From Candidatus Peregrinibacteria bacterium (GTDB taxonomy: Bacteria > Patescibacteriota > Gracilibacteria > UBA1369 > UBA12463), in the NCBI GenBank assembly GCA_016215735.1, contig JACRIA010000088.1, positions 1-5,166 on the forward strand: 5,166 nucleotides of DNA, written 5' to 3'. Below, one piece after another: positions 4,831 through 5,166 of the stretch. The notes under the pieces are model-generated. The model searched no databases. It saw nothing but the letters and a program-made list of their open reading frames with translations, and was not told the origin of the DNA. The number at the start of each line of letters is the position of its first letter. Positions within the stretch are counted from its first letter, which is position 1. Position numbers and translations under genes: made by a program.

Positions 4831-4906
4831 TGGAGCCGCCTCCGGGATTCGAACCCGGGACCGCTGCTTTACGAAAGCATTGCTCTACCAGCTGAGCTAA
4901 GGCGGC
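4831..4906 (-). tRNA. tRNA-Thr (anticodon CGT)
   Basis: A complete 76-nt cloverleaf can be folded by eye. Acceptor stem GCCGCCT pairs with AGGCGGC, the D stem is GCTC/GAGC, the anticodon loop is TTCGTAA, the variable loop is CGGTC, and the T arm is CCGGG-TTCGAAT-CCCGG. The anticodon is CGT, reading ACG threonine codons. The anticodon stem (ATGCT/AGCAG) has an A-G mismatch at its outer pair (27-43). CCA is encoded and the discriminator is T, as in the TGT tRNA. It is the second threonine tRNA on this strand, 1.56 kb from the first. Confidence 0.97.
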
Positions 4907-4916
4907 GCAATGTTAT

Positions 4917-4945
4917 TTTATAGCAAAATGCAACCTTACGCTAAA
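4917..4945 (-). promoter_or_regulatory. Promoter of tRNA-Thr(CGT)
   Basis: The minus strand has TGCTATAAA, an extended -10 whose hexamer is 4922-4917. A weak -35 (TTTAGC, 4945-4940) sits at 17-bp spacing. The predicted start near 4910 is about 4 nt upstream of the mature tRNA 5' end. Confidence 0.55.
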
Positions 4946-4959
4946 CTTTTCCGCGTCTG

Positions 4960-5094
4960 CTATTTGAAAAGCGGATTCTGTGCAAACTCGGGAGTTTTTA
5001 AAGCAAAATCAGGCGCGATGCATTTTCTGCCGCCAATCCATCGCACAATTCTGCGTAGAAAAGAGACTTTCTTTTTGTTTGGTTGTTTGGACAT
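4960..5094 (-). CDS. Small hypothetical protein (44 aa)
   Basis: An ATG at 5094 opens a 44-codon frame ending in TAG at 4960. The product has a strongly basic N-terminus (KKK at residues 7-9, RR at 14-15), then a hydrophobic-basic FLRRIVRWIGG segment, and ends in PEFAQNPLFK. I recognise no family. The frame is also open for 22 codons upstream of the ATG, back to a TGA at the window edge, so a longer product from a non-ATG start cannot be excluded. The stop lies 15 bp before the tRNA-Thr(CGT) -35, which fits the tight gene packing here. The AT-rich sequence before the ATG contains TAAAAT, a possible -10. It could still be a chance ORF. Confidence 0.35.
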   Translation of the reverse strand: MSKQPNKKKVSFLRRIVRWIGGRKCIAPDFALKTPEFAQNPLFK

Positions 5095-5166
5095 AAATTT
5101 TATTTTAAATGCGCCCACAGCAAAACTACGAGTGCGTGTTATATTTCCGAATAATACCCGTCACAA

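Noticed and set aside
1..5166. CRISPR array, insertion sequence or UGA-recoded genome
   Set aside because: No regular repeat-spacer pattern, transposase or paired terminal repeats were seen, and a conserved gene ends in TGA at 1399-1401.

Overview
The window looks like a stretch of a Candidate Phyla Radiation (Patescibacteria, Parcubacteria-like) genome. Three things point there: a DUF4012 protein, a Cys-rich protein of the type often mislabelled 'CaiB/BaiF' in those genomes, and small, tightly packed genes with short, GC-rich intergenic stretches. Genes end in TAG, TAA or TGA (the DUF4012 gene ends in TGA), so the standard bacterial code fits and a UGA=Gly code (Gracilibacteria/Absconditabacteria) does not. 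The lineage is inferred from gene families; there is no rRNA here to confirm it.

Layout. Positions 1-1401 (+) hold the 3' part of a DUF4012 envelope-type gene. It converges on a minus-strand block that fills the rest of the window. In transcription order (right to left) that block is: a 44-codon small ORF (5094-4960), tRNA-Thr(CGT) (4906-4831), a 401-aa Cys-rich protein (4781-3576), a 91-aa TIGR04076-type protein (3547-3272), tRNA-Thr(TGT) (3270-3195), an 84-aa unknown ORF (3172-2918), a stand-alone Nif3/CutA-like 110-aa protein (2928-2596), a GC-rich degenerate repeat (2504-2590), and a PAS-GAF sensor protein with no output domain (2433-1453).

How the genes relate. Both tRNA genes encode complete threonine isoacceptors with CCA, each with its own promoter-like sequence. 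The promoter of the TGT gene lies inside the last codons of the TIGR04076 gene. The 84-aa ORF and the Nif3-like gene overlap by 11 bp and follow tRNA-Thr(TGT) with no visible terminator, so read-through from the tRNA is plausible. Three protein genes (Cys-rich, TIGR04076, PAS-GAF) have a -10 box only 5-21 nt from the start codon and no Shine-Dalgarno sequence, which suggests leaderless or nearly leaderless mRNAs.

The most unusual item is the Cys-rich protein. It has 26 cysteines, many spaced 12 residues apart, and an internal duplication. It appears to have lost the terminal zinc-ribbon parts usual for its family, and it sits next to a second small Cys-containing protein. No CRISPR array, insertion sequence, rRNA or obvious defence system is visible.
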